Part shown: positions 7,668 through 16,969 of the stretch, in pieces
Layout: each line of letters starts with the position of its first letter
Numbering within the stretch: position 1 is the stretch's first letter
Source: Prolixibacter denitrificans
GTDB taxonomy: Bacteria > Bacteroidota > Bacteroidia > Bacteroidales > Prolixibacteraceae
Direction of reading: 5' to 3'
NCBI RefSeq assembly: GCF_003014495.1
Contig: NZ_PYGC01000004.1
Span: 248,001-312,000 of the forward strand
Length of the DNA: 64,000 nt
The notes under the pieces: generated by a model
Told to the model about the DNA's origin: nothing
Database searches by the model: none
The model's input: only the letters and a program-made list of their open reading frames with translations
Position numbers and translations under genes: made by a program

Positions 7668-8426
7668 CTATTTGTTTTCCGGTACCACTTCGTTGATTGC
7701 ACTCAATCCATTCAACGTTCTTGGAAAGCCCATGTAAGGTAAGCACTGGGTAACCGCCTCCAGCAGGGTATTCTTGTCATTTCCGACATTCAGGTTTCCA
7801 TATACATGCGATTTCACCTGGCTTTCACAGCCTCCCAGGGCACTCAGGATACACAAGGTCAATAATTCACGGGTTTTCAAATCCAAACCTCCACGTGTAT
7901 AGATGTCACCAAAACAAAATGCCGATAAGTAGTTCTGAATATGTTTCTGATTCTCCGTTGCTTTTTGGTGCATCTGGTCGATCACATCGCCAAATATGCT
8001 TTTCTGCACTTTCAGTCCTTCATCGAAACGGGTTTCTTCAGTTACCTGCTTTTGGCTTCCGACTGGAACTGAAATGTTAGCTGCTTTGAAAACCTCGTTC
8101 ACCTGCTGAATGGCATTCAGGGTTTTAGGAAAACCTAAATAAGGTGCACATTGATAAACAGCTTCATTGATCTCAACAGGCGAAACACCAATGTTTAATG
8201 CAGCAAAAACATGAGCCTTTAGTTGTTCCAACGTTTAGTTCGTCGTCAGCACAACGATGGTGATCAATTCCCGAACCTTGTCGGTCAGTTTTCCATGATA
8301 GAAAACCTCACCAAAAATGAAGCGATTGAGCATCTCCTGCAGGTCCGGATCGGTTTCAGCCAGCGGCCCTGTGTGTTTGCCAAACAGCTCTTCAAATTTC
8401 TCTTTGCTTAATTTTACTCGGTCCAT
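7668..8426 (-). pseudogene. Carboxymuconolactone decarboxylase family gene with in-frame TAA
   Basis: Read through, this frame encodes 252 residues made of two CMD/AhpD-like halves: residues 1-63 (MDRVKLSKEKF...RELITIVVLTTN), a TAA at 8235-8237, then TLEQLKAHVFAALNIG and a full second domain (residues about 150-240, GDIYTRGGLDLKTRELLTLCILSALGG). There is no frameshift. At the stop position the secreted paralogue at 10799-11536 has Gln (CAG), so a CAA-to-TAA change is the simplest explanation. Family members are decarboxylase- or peroxiredoxin-like helical proteins. The downstream 187-aa part could still be translated from a TTG at 8231, so partial function is possible. Confidence 0.75.
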
Positions 8427-8588
8427 ATCGTATATTTTTTGTCAGAATTGCTTTTTCAATCCTTCCGGAAATTCTTACCATACAAATATCACAATACTCC
8501 CGACGATAAAATTACCTCAATAACTGATAGTGTTACCCTTATTACCGAATGTTATAAGAAAGGTTGCCCAGAGAATGAATTGCTACAT

Positions 8589-9551
8589 CTACCGCTTTCG
8601 TAGCTTATTCGCCGAAAATACCCAACTCAGGGCTATTCGGCGCTGTTCTGTTGTTTTCGGAGCAGCTGGTTTCGTCACCAAATAAACTCCTGTTAATACC
8701 AAAACAGCCGCCAACGGCTTTTCCCAGGTTAACGAATCCTGTCCTATAGCAATAGCCACCACTGAGGCTACAATCGGTTGCAAATTCATGAAAATACTAA
8801 CCGTACTCGCCTCCAACCGTCTTAACGCATAAGGCATACAGAAAAATGCCAGCGTAGTGGAAAACAACAGTGCAAACGCCAACAACGCAATTGCCGTCCC
8901 TGTCGTATCTGCCGAGTAAATCTTTTGATTTGGCAATGCAGAAAAACTGAACGGCAACACCATCAATGCGGAAAACAGGAACATCCACTTGGCTACGGTT
9001 ACCGGAGCGTATTTTTGCGAGATTTTCCGGGTTATCGTCAGGTAACCGGCATAGAACAGCACACAAATGATAGTAAACAGAATACCCAGCGCATTATTGG
9101 TTCCATGCTGTCCGTGTGTACTTCCTAACAGGATGATTAAAGCGGCACCGGAAATACTTATCAGGATTCCGATAATCTTTCGGTTGGGAATGGCTTCTCC
9201 CAAAAACACAGAAGAGAGAAGAAGCACAACCACAGGTGTCATCGCTATGAGCAATGAAAAAATAACCGGCGTGGTAAATTCAAGGGCTTGCGAAAACAAA
9301 AACTGTGTCCCCAGAAAGCCCATTAATCCGCCAACAAACACAACGAGCAAATCCTTTCCCTCAACTTTCTCCCGTTTCAGAAACGAACCAATGGCCCAAA
9401 AGATGAGGGCTCCAAATATCATCCGGGTCATGGTATATCCCATAGGAGTCATCCAATTCGCGACCAGTGACTTTGTCACGGGTATATTCAACCCGAAAAT
9501 GACATTGGCTGAAAAAATGGCCACGAGCCCTTGCTGTCTTTCCTTTATCAT
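8589..9551 (-). CDS. EamA/DMT-family transporter
   Basis: A 320-aa inner-membrane protein with ten predicted hydrophobic segments arranged as two EamA repeats (residues about 8-145 and 160-295); the first begins GLVAIFSANVIFGLNIPVTKSLV, the second contains ASTVSIFMNLQPIVASVVAIAI. Members export metabolites or amino-acid-like compounds. The C-terminal tail QRRIALSWVFSANKLRKR is positively charged, consistent with a cytoplasmic end. It is divergent from the AraC gene and could export a compound handled by the neighbouring enzymes. Confidence 0.85.
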   Translation of the reverse strand: MIKERQQGLVAIFSANVIFGLNIPVTKSLVANWMTPMGYTMTRMIFGALIFWAIGSFLKREKVEGKDLLVVFVGGLMGFLGTQFLFSQALEFTTPVIFSLLIAMTPVVVLLLSSVFLGEAIPNRKIIGILISISGAALIILLGSTHGQHGTNNALGILFTIICVLFYAGYLTITRKISQKYAPVTVAKWMFLFSALMVLPFSFSALPNQKIYSADTTGTAIALLAFALLFSTTLAFFCMPYALRRLEASTVSIFMNLQPIVASVVAIAIGQDSLTWEKPLAAVLVLTGVYLVTKPAAPKTTEQRRIALSWVFSANKLRKR

Positions 9552-9905
9552 ATCCTCTCTTTTTCTCCTAAACTAAAAACAGGAATTGCAATTAAACAAA
9601 CAAAACTAAAAACAAGGAAGATTCCCTGTTGAAATTATCCATTGCACTTCAGTTGTAACCCGAAACTTTGCGAAACAATCATACGACTGATTGAGCACTT
9701 TAAAGCTCGTCATTTGTTTCATCTCCGTTTCTCAAATCCTCATTAACCGGCATAAAAACATCCATACAAAATTCCATAGAAAACACTATTGAAGACTACC
9801 TGAATTACGGAAACGTCTACCATTATTACGGAATCTGATTTCCAACCATAACAACCTAAGGGATGTTACTTAAATTTGTAACAGCAATTACATTGAGAAT
9901 GAGTT
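9552..9905. promoter_or_regulatory. Divergent control region with 21-base-spaced direct repeats
   Basis: This 354-base gap separates the EamA transporter from the AraC regulator. It contains ATTACGGAA at 9804-9812 and again at 9825-9833, an offset of exactly 21 bases, i.e. two helical turns on the same face, as is usual for AraC-type half-sites. No protein-coding frame of interest was seen. Confidence 0.45.
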
Positions 9906-10802
9906 ATGAGCAAAGTTACCAGGATAAATTCAGTGACTGAATACAACAATTTAGTGGGGCAGGAAACCTTACATCCGTTGGTCGCCGTGATTGATTTTTC
10001 GAAAACAGAGCCGTTTCACTATTTCAGGGGGCAGATGGACGTATATGCCATCTTTCTAAAAGATATCAAATGTGGCAATATCACCTACGGGATAAAAAAC
10101 TACGACTATGAAGAAGGAACCTTGATATTCATTGCTCCCGGGCAGGTTTATGGTGTAGAAGGAACCGGTGAAAAACAACAGGCGTCAGGCACGGCCATTA
10201 TTTTCCATCCCGATTTAATTCACGGTACTTCACTGGGAAAACACATCGACGATTATACCTTTTTCTCCTACGAGGTAAATGAGGCTTTGCACCTGTCAAA
10301 CAGGGAGCGGGAAATCATCAATGATTGCATTAGTAAGATCAATTACGAACTAGAGCACGCCATCGATTCGCACAGTAAAACGCTCATTGTCTCGTATCTG
10401 GAACTTTTCCTCAACTACAGCAAACGTTTTTACGAGCGCCAGTTTATCACACGTAGCCACGTCAACAAAGATATATTGGTTCGTTTTGAGAATGTCCTGA
10501 AAGACTACTTCTCTTCGGAACAACCTTTAGAGGCAGGATTGCCATCAGTTCGCTATTGCGCCGACAAGCTGTTTATCTCCCCCAATTATTTGGGTGATCT
10601 GTTGAAGAAAGAAACCGGTAAATCGGCCCAGGAACACATTCAACTTCGGTTAATTGATGTGGCTAAAGAAAAGATTTTCGATTCAGAGAAATCCATCAGC
10701 GAAATTGCCTACGAACTGGGATTTAAACATCCGCAGCATTTTACCCGCATGTTTAAAAAGCAGGTGGGCATGTCGCCCAATGAGTACAGGAATATGAATT
10801 AG
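9906..10802 (+). CDS. AraC family transcriptional regulator
   Basis: A 298-aa cytoplasmic regulator. Residues about 20-180 form a cupin-like sensor region (HYFRGQMDVYAIFLK, IFIAPGQVYGVEG). Residues about 200-296 hold the double helix-turn-helix of the AraC/XylS family: CADKLFISPNYLGDLLKKETGKSA for the first and SISEIAYELGFKHPQHFTRMFKK plus VGMSPNEYR for the second. The sensor type is that found in many Bacteroidota AraC proteins next to reductase and CMD genes. It ends convergently on the CMD gene with a 4-base overlap, and its own promoter region carries direct repeats at 9804-9833. Confidence 0.9.
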   Translation: MSKVTRINSVTEYNNLVGQETLHPLVAVIDFSKTEPFHYFRGQMDVYAIFLKDIKCGNITYGIKNYDYEEGTLIFIAPGQVYGVEGTGEKQQASGTAIIFHPDLIHGTSLGKHIDDYTFFSYEVNEALHLSNREREIINDCISKINYELEHAIDSHSKTLIVSYLELFLNYSKRFYERQFITRSHVNKDILVRFENVLKDYFSSEQPLEAGLPSVRYCADKLFISPNYLGDLLKKETGKSAQEHIQLRLIDVAKEKIFDSEKSISEIAYELGFKHPQHFTRMFKKQVGMSPNEYRNMN

Positions 10803-11536
10803 TTACTCCGCACTTTTATCCCTCGCAGGAGGTTTCGACCACTTTCTGCTTCTTTTGTTCCAACGGTCTCTTCAATGATTGATAATAAGTCATTTAGCTG
10901 GTTTTCGGTTACTCCTACATTCATGCCCATACCGATATGCGCCCCCAACTGAGGTTCGACGCCCTGCATAGAAGCCAGTGCAGCAATGGTTACCAGTTCC
11001 CGTTGATGATAGCTGAGAATATCGCTGGCGAAGATGTCCGCAAATAAGTGTTCTTTCAGAAACCTGTCAATACGGGGAGAAAATTGGCCAAAGCCGGAAG
11101 TTGGCTTACTCTGCGGTCTACCGGTCAATACTTCGAGAACTTTCCGGCCCTGTTCGTATTTGTCAGCCACGCCATCGTTGAACTCGATCTCTTTGCCTTG
11201 CTCATCATGGATGCCTCTTTCCTTTCTTTCCTTCACAACTCCCATGAACATGACAATCCCGTTCAAACTCCTGGGAAAACCACAATAAGCATAGAGTTGC
11301 ACCAGCGCTTCATTAATTTCATTGATCGTCAATCCGGCATCAAGTCCTTCATTCAGCACCTTTTTCAATCCGTCAAGTTTTCCCTGCGCCGTATAACTGG
11401 ATATACGGACCAGGCTTTTTTCTTTTTGACTCAGACCTGTGTCTTCTTCCACCGGAGCACTGTTGGCATTCCAACTAACGATTAAACCCAAAATGACGAT
11501 TAGCGTGGTAAGAAATGGTTTGGCTTGTATTTTCAT
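10799..11536 (-). CDS. Secreted carboxymuconolactone decarboxylase family protein
   Basis: A 245-aa protein with two CMD/AhpD-like helical repeats (residues about 45-125, DGLKKVLNEGLDAGLTINEINEALVQLYAYCGFPRSLNG, and 165-235, LFADIFASDILSYHQRELVTIAALASMQG). Unusually for this family it begins with a clear signal peptide (MKIQAKPFLTTLIVILGLIVSWNANSA), so it should act in the periplasm. The CxxC pair of true AhpD is absent; a single Cys lies in AYCGFP. The 3' end overlaps the AraC gene by four bases in convergent orientation. It is the intact paralogue of the broken gene at 7668-8426. Confidence 0.8.
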   Translation of the reverse strand: MKIQAKPFLTTLIVILGLIVSWNANSAPVEEDTGLSQKEKSLVRISSYTAQGKLDGLKKVLNEGLDAGLTINEINEALVQLYAYCGFPRSLNGIVMFMGVVKERKERGIHDEQGKEIEFNDGVADKYEQGRKVLEVLTGRPQSKPTSGFGQFSPRIDRFLKEHLFADIFASDILSYHQRELVTIAALASMQGVEPQLGAHIGMGMNVGVTENQLNDLLSIIEETVGTKEAESGRNLLRGIKVRSN

Positions 11537-11681
11537 AATTCATCGTGCTAAGTTAGTTGTCTGTAAGTTAATAAAAGTAGACCATATTGGAGCAGAGTAT
11601 ATCGGCAAACCTTCCGTATCTGAATAGACATAAAGCCTCCGGTTTACGAAGCAAATCCCAGATACCAAATTACCCGGGAAA

Positions 11682-12788
11682 TCAATCCGGCTCTTTCCAC
11701 CACTTACTGAACGTTTGCGTTGTGTCTCTCAGTAGAACAGGTTCCCCAATCCGTGGTGTTAATACATCAGTGCCGGAACCGATGTGGTTTTCTGTTATTT
11801 TATTCAGCGGTTCATCCCATGGATGGTTGGCCAGTGCAAATTTGGAATGATGAACCGGTAATATCTGATGAGCCCTTAACTCTCTGGCTGCTTCAAAAAC
11901 CTGAGCGGGCATCATGTGAATCAGGTTCCAGTTTTTGTCGTATTGTCCCTGTTCCAGTATGGCCAAATCAAAAGGTCCGTACTTCGAGCCAATTTCTGTG
12001 AAGTGAGAATCATATCCGCCGTCACCTCCTAAAAAAAGATTGCTATCCGGTGTCTGCAAGACGAAAGAAGCCCACAGGGTCTGATTTCCCTTTAGTCCCC
12101 TTCCTGAAAAATGCCGGGCAGGTGTGGCTGTTACCTGCCATCCCTGTGCTAATTCCGTTCCTTCATACCAATCCAGTTCTGTAATGATCGAATGCTCAAA
12201 GCCCCAGGATTCAAAATGCTGGCCGACGCCCAACCCACAAATGACTTGTTTTATCTTCGGTTTTAAATCCAGCACCGTATTATAATCCAAATGGTCCCAG
12301 TGATCGTGGGTTATTATCAAATAATCGATTGGTGGAAAATCGTCAGCCTTATATGCATTGGTACTTTTAAACGCCTGGTTAATAAACGAGAACGGTGACG
12401 CATAGCTATTGAATACCGGATCAACCAAAAACGTTTTTCCTTTTAACTGAATAAAATAGGACGAATGACCAAACCATATTACAACATCTTCGTCCGGACT
12501 TAATGCCCTGATATCCGTCTTAATAACAGGAATCTCCTCTTCCGGCGACAGCCTGATTTTCTTCCGAAACATAAAATCAAGCATGACCTTAAATCTGCTT
12601 TTGTCAGAAGTCATTACCGGCGTTTCATGCTGGTTTCTGAATTCTCCATCTACGTAATTGGGCGATTTCCTGATGCGCTCCAATCTTTCTCCTCTCGGTA
12701 ATTGTCCGAACCGGGGTTGATTTAGTATGGACATACTTGTTAATGTTATGATTAAAACTATTGCGACTAGTATTCCTATTGTTTTCAT
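11682..12788 (-). CDS. Metallo-beta-lactamase-fold hydrolase, NAPE-PLD/RomA-like
   Basis: A 368-aa membrane-anchored protein: a hydrophobic N-terminal segment (IGILVAIVLIITLTSMSIL) without a clear cleavage site is followed by an MBL domain. The zinc motif THDHWDHLDY (HxHxDH) is present, preceded by VWFGHSSYFIQLKGKTFLVDPVF and followed by the second-half histidines in TPARHFSGRG and LPVHHSKFAL. This layout matches the NAPE-phospholipase D/RomA branch, phosphodiesterase-type hydrolases that may act on lipids or cell-envelope compounds. The substrate is unknown. A gap of about 145 bases separates it from the secreted CMD gene downstream on the same strand. Confidence 0.8.
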   Translation of the reverse strand: MKTIGILVAIVLIITLTSMSILNQPRFGQLPRGERLERIRKSPNYVDGEFRNQHETPVMTSDKSRFKVMLDFMFRKKIRLSPEEEIPVIKTDIRALSPDEDVVIWFGHSSYFIQLKGKTFLVDPVFNSYASPFSFINQAFKSTNAYKADDFPPIDYLIITHDHWDHLDYNTVLDLKPKIKQVICGLGVGQHFESWGFEHSIITELDWYEGTELAQGWQVTATPARHFSGRGLKGNQTLWASFVLQTPDSNLFLGGDGGYDSHFTEIGSKYGPFDLAILEQGQYDKNWNLIHMMPAQVFEAARELRAHQILPVHHSKFALANHPWDEPLNKITENHIGSGTDVLTPRIGEPVLLRDTTQTFSKWWKEPD

Positions 12789-13020
12789 CTCATCCGAATT
12801 AAGGTTTATTACCCTGGTTAATTCAGATGTAAATATTGCCAGGATTGTTATTACTTACCTATCCTGTTTACGGATTTACCTACCTAAATTACTGATGGAT
12901 ACGATTTATTGAAGATGAAGTGATTATTATGATTAACAAAATCCGGAAAAGATGAGTGGGAAGCACAGATACTCACCACCAAAAATACATCAGTATATTT
13001 TTTCAGAAGCTATGAACAAA

Positions 13021-13060
13021 AAAAGAGAGAAGAGGGAAATCTCCCCTGCAACTCTCTTTT
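13021..13060. terminator. Terminator in the 12789-13091 gap
   Basis: AAAAGAGAG (13021-13029) pairs with CTCTCTTTT (13052-13060), with an additional inner GGGA/TCCC pairing. An A-run precedes it, so on the minus strand it ends in T-rich sequence directly after the reductase gene. The rest of the 303-base gap shows no gene. Confidence 0.6.
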
Positions 13061-13091
13061 CTAAAAAACCCATTTATTTAAGACTAAAAAT

Positions 13092-13751
13092 TCATGAACA
13101 CACCTTCTTCACTGCCTCTTCAATAGAGTCTTCTCCTCGGCTCATCTCGATGATTTTTCCATAGGTAGCTTTATCTTCGAGAATCGTCAGAATGGTTTCA
13201 GCCACAGCAGCCCGCGGAATTTCCCGCTCCAGTTGACCGGGCTCATTAAGCATTTTCACCTTCCCCGCGTCCGGTTCATCGGTTAGTCGCACCGGCCGCA
13301 AAATGGTATAATCGAGGTCACTTTGCGAAAGCTCTTTGTCGGCGTAATGCTTGGCAATGTAGTAAGGTTTGATACTCGATTGCCCCCAATACGACCGCTC
13401 ATCAGCGTGCGCGGCACTTACCATGACAAAACGCTTCACCTGATGCTTGCTGGCGGCCTGAACAGCTTTTATCGCTCCGTCGAGGTCGATTTCCAGTGTT
13501 TTATCATAACCGGTTTTGCCGCCCGACCCCGCCGTAAAAACAACCGCATCGAAATCTTTTATCACATTCCCAATCACCTCTTCGGATTGTTCCAGGCTTT
13601 CAACAATTGCCGGAACTCCGATTTCGTCGAAATACGCACGCTGCTCTTCATTTCTGATAAAGGCTGTCGGTTCATAATCCTCAGAGGCACTTAACTTCTT
13701 AGAAAGGATTCTTCCAATTTTTCCGTTGGCTCCAATCACTAATACTTTCAT
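13092..13751 (-). CDS. NAD(P)-binding reductase (atypical SDR, NmrA/YwnB-like)
   Basis: A 219-aa Rossmann-fold protein. The dinucleotide-binding motif GANGKIG is at residues 7-13 directly after the start MKVLVIG, which is why the ATG at 13751 is preferred over the longer frame from 13835. Further family marks are AVVFTAGSGG, RFVMVSAAHADE and YYIAKHYADKELSQSDLDYTILRP, where the YxxxK pair occurs. Such enzymes act as NAD(P)H-dependent flavin, quinone or sugar-related reductases or redox-sensor proteins; the exact substrate cannot be told. Confidence 0.8.
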   Translation of the reverse strand: MKVLVIGANGKIGRILSKKLSASEDYEPTAFIRNEEQRAYFDEIGVPAIVESLEQSEEVIGNVIKDFDAVVFTAGSGGKTGYDKTLEIDLDGAIKAVQAASKHQVKRFVMVSAAHADERSYWGQSSIKPYYIAKHYADKELSQSDLDYTILRPVRLTDEPDAGKVKMLNEPGQLEREIPRAAVAETILTILEDKATYGKIIEMSRGEDSIEEAVKKVCS

Positions 13752-13909
13752 ATGATTTTGTCTTTTATGTGTTACTGTTCTTTCTAAGGAGAACAGGTTA
13801 CATCGCGAATATGTTTCTCGCTTTTCTATACACAAATAATGAAAGTAAATCAGTTAAATACTTCCTTCGAGTCATGACGAAAGCACCTCACAGGTATGCT
13901 GATACTGTA

Positions 13910-14164
13910 TCAACCGACCGGTCGTAAATGGCTTATTTTGTAGCCGCCAACTTGAGCTTTGCTTCTCTTTTGCTGTGCCCAATAGCCCATAATACCCATA
14001 AAGCCGCCCATAAAACCGCTAATCGCACCACTAATACCATTACCGAAGGCATTTTCGGTGGCTGTTTCAGGAAGCGAAGAAATGAAGTACACCATCACAA
14101 AACTCATGATAAACCCCATGATTCCGCCCATAAGCCCCTGTTTTAAAAAGTTTTTCATTGCCAT
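13910..14164 (-). CDS. Small glycine/methionine-rich membrane protein
   Basis: An 84-aa protein not recognised as a named family. Two hydrophobic segments are visible, GLMGGIMGFIMSFVMVYFIS (about residues 10-30) and GNGISGAISGFMGGFMGIMGYW (about 42-62), followed by a basic tail QQKRSKAQ. GxxxG-like spacing suggests tight helix packing. Its start codon is 22 bases downstream of the MFS transporter gene on the same strand, so it may be translated from the same message. Confidence 0.6.
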   Translation of the reverse strand: MAMKNFLKQGLMGGIMGFIMSFVMVYFISSLPETATENAFGNGISGAISGFMGGFMGIMGYWAQQKRSKAQVGGYKISHLRPVG

Positions 14165-14186
14165 ATCTTTTTTGGTTTAGTTTCGA

Positions 14187-15353
14187 TTATTCGGTGACAA
14201 CCGCCACTCTTCTTTGCACAAGCAGATACACAACCGACAAAAAGGCCAGAACAGTTCCGGCTACCACGAAACTGGCATCAATGCCAACCACATCCTGTAC
14301 CGGCTGTATAATGATCGGAGAAAGAAACATCCCCAGGAACGTAGCCGTGGTTAAAAAGCCAATGTACTTTCCCCTGACCTGAACCGGTACCAATGAAATC
14401 ATCCACAGGTTGCCATTGGGTATCAAAAGCCCGACACCCAGCCCGGTGATTAACACTCCGGCAATCATCTGCCAGTATGCTTGACTGAAACCGATGACTG
14501 AAAAACCAATGGCCATTGGGATGAAGCCCAAACCATAGATGCTCATAAAACCAAGCCGCTTCTTCACATGCTTGTAAAAGAAAGAGGCAATGGCCTGCGC
14601 AAACGGAAGACATCCGATGGCTAAGCCAACCTGGTTCCCGTCGATTCCTTCCAGTTTTTGCAAGAGAAAAGGCAACTGTACCGGAATCAGGTAAAAACTC
14701 ACCGTTGTCAGAAATGCACTTGCCATGGCCAGCCAAACCAGTGGTGAAACCGATTGCCCGTTTTGACTTCCGGCTGCTGCTTCCTGCCGTATGATTTTGG
14801 GCTCATGCAAAGCAAACGGAACCAACAGAAGCACAACCACCGAAAAACCGTAGATGAGGAAGGTCAGTCGCCAGTTGATATCGGTCAAAACGCCGGCAGC
14901 CGTAATAAAAAGAAGTCCCCCCAAGGCAACAAAGGCTCCCTGCAGGCCCATGAAATGTTCCCGCTTAGCGCCGGAAAAATAATCGCCGATTAACGTAGTT
15001 GAGACAGTCATGATGCCGGCAACGCCCAGTCCGAAGACCATTCGACCGACCAAAATAGAGTAAAGATTTTCCAGCCAGTAGCCTGATGTTCCGGCAACGA
15101 GATAAATCAAAAGAGAAACATACAGCACCTTAATTCGTCCGGCCTTATCAAGCAACCGGCCCGCCAGCGGAGCCGCAATGGCAATGGTAAGTGCCGGAAG
15201 CGTCAGCATCATCTTGGTCAATATCTCAACATCCTTTACCCCGCTAAAAGCGTTGCTGATGAGCGGCAAGGACGGCGCCACGATGGCATTCGCCAAAATC
15301 GTCAACGTACTGGCCAAAAGCAATGTGACCTCTAAGAGCTTCGTATTCTTCAT
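14187..15353 (-). CDS. MFS transporter
   Basis: A 388-aa inner-membrane protein with about twelve hydrophobic segments, typical length for the major facilitator superfamily. The loop between helices 2 and 3 reads GRLLDKAGRIKVLY, the MFS signature GxLxDrxGRk. Helix 5 has GLQGAFVALGGLLF, the antiporter-type motif region. It resembles drug/compound exporters of the Bcr/CynX type and sits in the group of reductases, consistent with efflux of toxic organics; specificity is unknown. Confidence 0.85.
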   Translation of the reverse strand: MKNTKLLEVTLLLASTLTILANAIVAPSLPLISNAFSGVKDVEILTKMMLTLPALTIAIAAPLAGRLLDKAGRIKVLYVSLLIYLVAGTSGYWLENLYSILVGRMVFGLGVAGIMTVSTTLIGDYFSGAKREHFMGLQGAFVALGGLLFITAAGVLTDINWRLTFLIYGFSVVVLLLVPFALHEPKIIRQEAAAGSQNGQSVSPLVWLAMASAFLTTVSFYLIPVQLPFLLQKLEGIDGNQVGLAIGCLPFAQAIASFFYKHVKKRLGFMSIYGLGFIPMAIGFSVIGFSQAYWQMIAGVLITGLGVGLLIPNGNLWMISLVPVQVRGKYIGFLTTATFLGMFLSPIIIQPVQDVVGIDASFVVAGTVLAFLSVVYLLVQRRVAVVTE

Positions 15354-15393
15354 TCGTGTCCCTTTTTAGCTGGGAAAATCTGCTTAACCAACG

Positions 15394-16095
15394 TTATTGC
15401 AAAACCGTACTGATAAAAACTCCGAACTGGTGATTGGATATTTTCATTGGGCCATACCCGTACCAATCATTGTCAAGCGCCAACCCGAACGAAAATGTTT
15501 TATAACTAACACCTAGTCGGCTGTACAAAAAGCTGCGATCGTGTTCGCCAATCTCTGTATTCTGGCTGTACAGACCTTGCACATGAGTATACAATGACCA
15601 GGCACCTTTAATCGTCGGACGATATTCAGCGATAGCCAATGATTCAAAGTTTTTCGTTTCGGTCAGCTGAAATCCGGAGTTAACAACACCCATAAAATTT
15701 TTGCTGTGATAGGCATACTGTGCGCCGGCATACGGTCTGAATCCCCATTGCGAATTAAACTCCGCACCGGAAAGGATGCTCACGTTCTTAAACAAATCAT
15801 ATTTCAGGAAAGCCAGATTGATCGATTCCCTCAGAAATTCAGCGTTATCATAATCGGCTTTCAGGAATGACAATCCGAAGAATCCAAACTTACTGTTGGG
15901 TGTCAACTTCTTGTCAACGATAACCTGGGAGGTCCAACCTTTCGTTCCCAAGAAAATTTCCACCGGGATAGGTGCCGAATGAGGTACATTCGCTACCGGC
16001 TCCTGGGCCTTTACTCCCTGAGCAATAAAAGCTGCAACAAACAGCAGCACGATTCCAAAAACTTTCGTTCTCATTTTCTTTATTTTATCAATCAT
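15394..16095 (-). CDS. Outer-membrane beta-barrel protein, unknown function
   Basis: A 233-aa exported protein with signal peptide MRTKVFGIVLLFVAAFIAQGVKAQ, which begins at the eighth codon; the ATG at 16095 or the one at 16074 could start it. The mature part is rich in alternating aromatic/polar strands (FGFFGLSFLKADYDNAEF, FRPYAGAQYAYHSKNFMG, SFGLALDNDWYGYGPM) and looks like an 8-10 strand barrel. It begins 6 bases after the azoreductase gene on the same strand. No specific family could be named. Confidence 0.65.
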   Translation of the reverse strand: MIDKIKKMRTKVFGIVLLFVAAFIAQGVKAQEPVANVPHSAPIPVEIFLGTKGWTSQVIVDKKLTPNSKFGFFGLSFLKADYDNAEFLRESINLAFLKYDLFKNVSILSGAEFNSQWGFRPYAGAQYAYHSKNFMGVVNSGFQLTETKNFESLAIAEYRPTIKGAWSLYTHVQGLYSQNTEIGEHDRSFLYSRLGVSYKTFSFGLALDNDWYGYGPMKISNHQFGVFISTVLQ

Positions 16096-16101
16096 TCGAT
16101 G

Positions 16102-16707
16102 CTAAAATGCTAACGCTGCTTCTTCAGCTTTTTGAATAGCACCTTCCATCAGTTTATCCGTATCTTCTGTAATGACATCAAGGCGGTCGGTGGCAATCGT
16201 CTCGAAATCGGTAATCCCCATAAACCCGAAGATATTACGCAGGTACCTGTCGGCCATTTCAAGCGTTTCCATCGACTCCGACGAGTAATCGCCTCCCCGT
16301 GTGATAATATTAACTGCCTTTTTATTGTGACATAAACCAACCGGTCCCTTTTCGGTATAAGTAAAGGTAATACCGCCAACAGCCACGTAATCGATATATG
16401 CTTTTAAGATAGCCGGAAGTCCCAAATTCCAGATAGGTTCGGCAATGACATACTTATCGGCTTCGGCAAATTCGTAAGCAAATTTCAGAATCGGGTGATT
16501 CCGGTCATTTTGCTGAACGGCTTCGCGTAATTCATTAATTTTTCCTTTCGGCAAGAAGCCCAAACCGGCTTCATACAAATCGAGTTCCACCACTTCGTCT
16601 GCCGGATATTTCTCTTTATACGCTTTAATGAAACTATCTGAAATCCGGAAAGTTCGTGACTCTCCATCTGCTTTTGCATTCGCTTTTATATACAATAACT
16701 TGCTCAT
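16102..16707 (-). CDS. azoR: FMN-dependent NADH-azoreductase
   Basis: A 201-aa flavodoxin-fold quinone/azo reductase. It starts MSKLLYIKANAKADGESRTFRISDSF, with the phosphate-binding loop around residues 9-20, and contains IAEPIWNLGLPAILKAYIDYV and ITRGGDYSS, both family marks around the FMN site. The frame extends to 16728, but the ATG at 16707 gives the usual N-terminus. These enzymes reduce azo dyes and quinones in two-electron steps and protect against thiol stress. It likely forms an operon with the barrel protein downstream; a Crp-type regulator gene lies upstream on the same strand. Confidence 0.9.
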   Translation of the reverse strand: MSKLLYIKANAKADGESRTFRISDSFIKAYKEKYPADEVVELDLYEAGLGFLPKGKINELREAVQQNDRNHPILKFAYEFAEADKYVIAEPIWNLGLPAILKAYIDYVAVGGITFTYTEKGPVGLCHNKKAVNIITRGGDYSSESMETLEMADRYLRNIFGFMGITDFETIATDRLDVITEDTDKLMEGAIQKAEEAALAF

Positions 16708-16969
16708 TTTAATCTCTTTAAAATCCATTCATTACTGACATTCAGCAAGCCATAAAGCTTGTAGCATCTTCTCTGTTTTTATAAAAAGCACGAGACCTTT
16801 TGGACAATCCGGAGCATAGCAATTCCATGTAAAGCCTGCTATATTTTCAAGCTCCATTACCAATTAACCTTACCAGGGTCTCTCTACTTCAAGCGATATC
16901 GTTTATGAGAAGATGGTGATGCAAATGTATTGTGTGGGTCGCGGAATTCTTTTTACAAATGTTAAAAAG

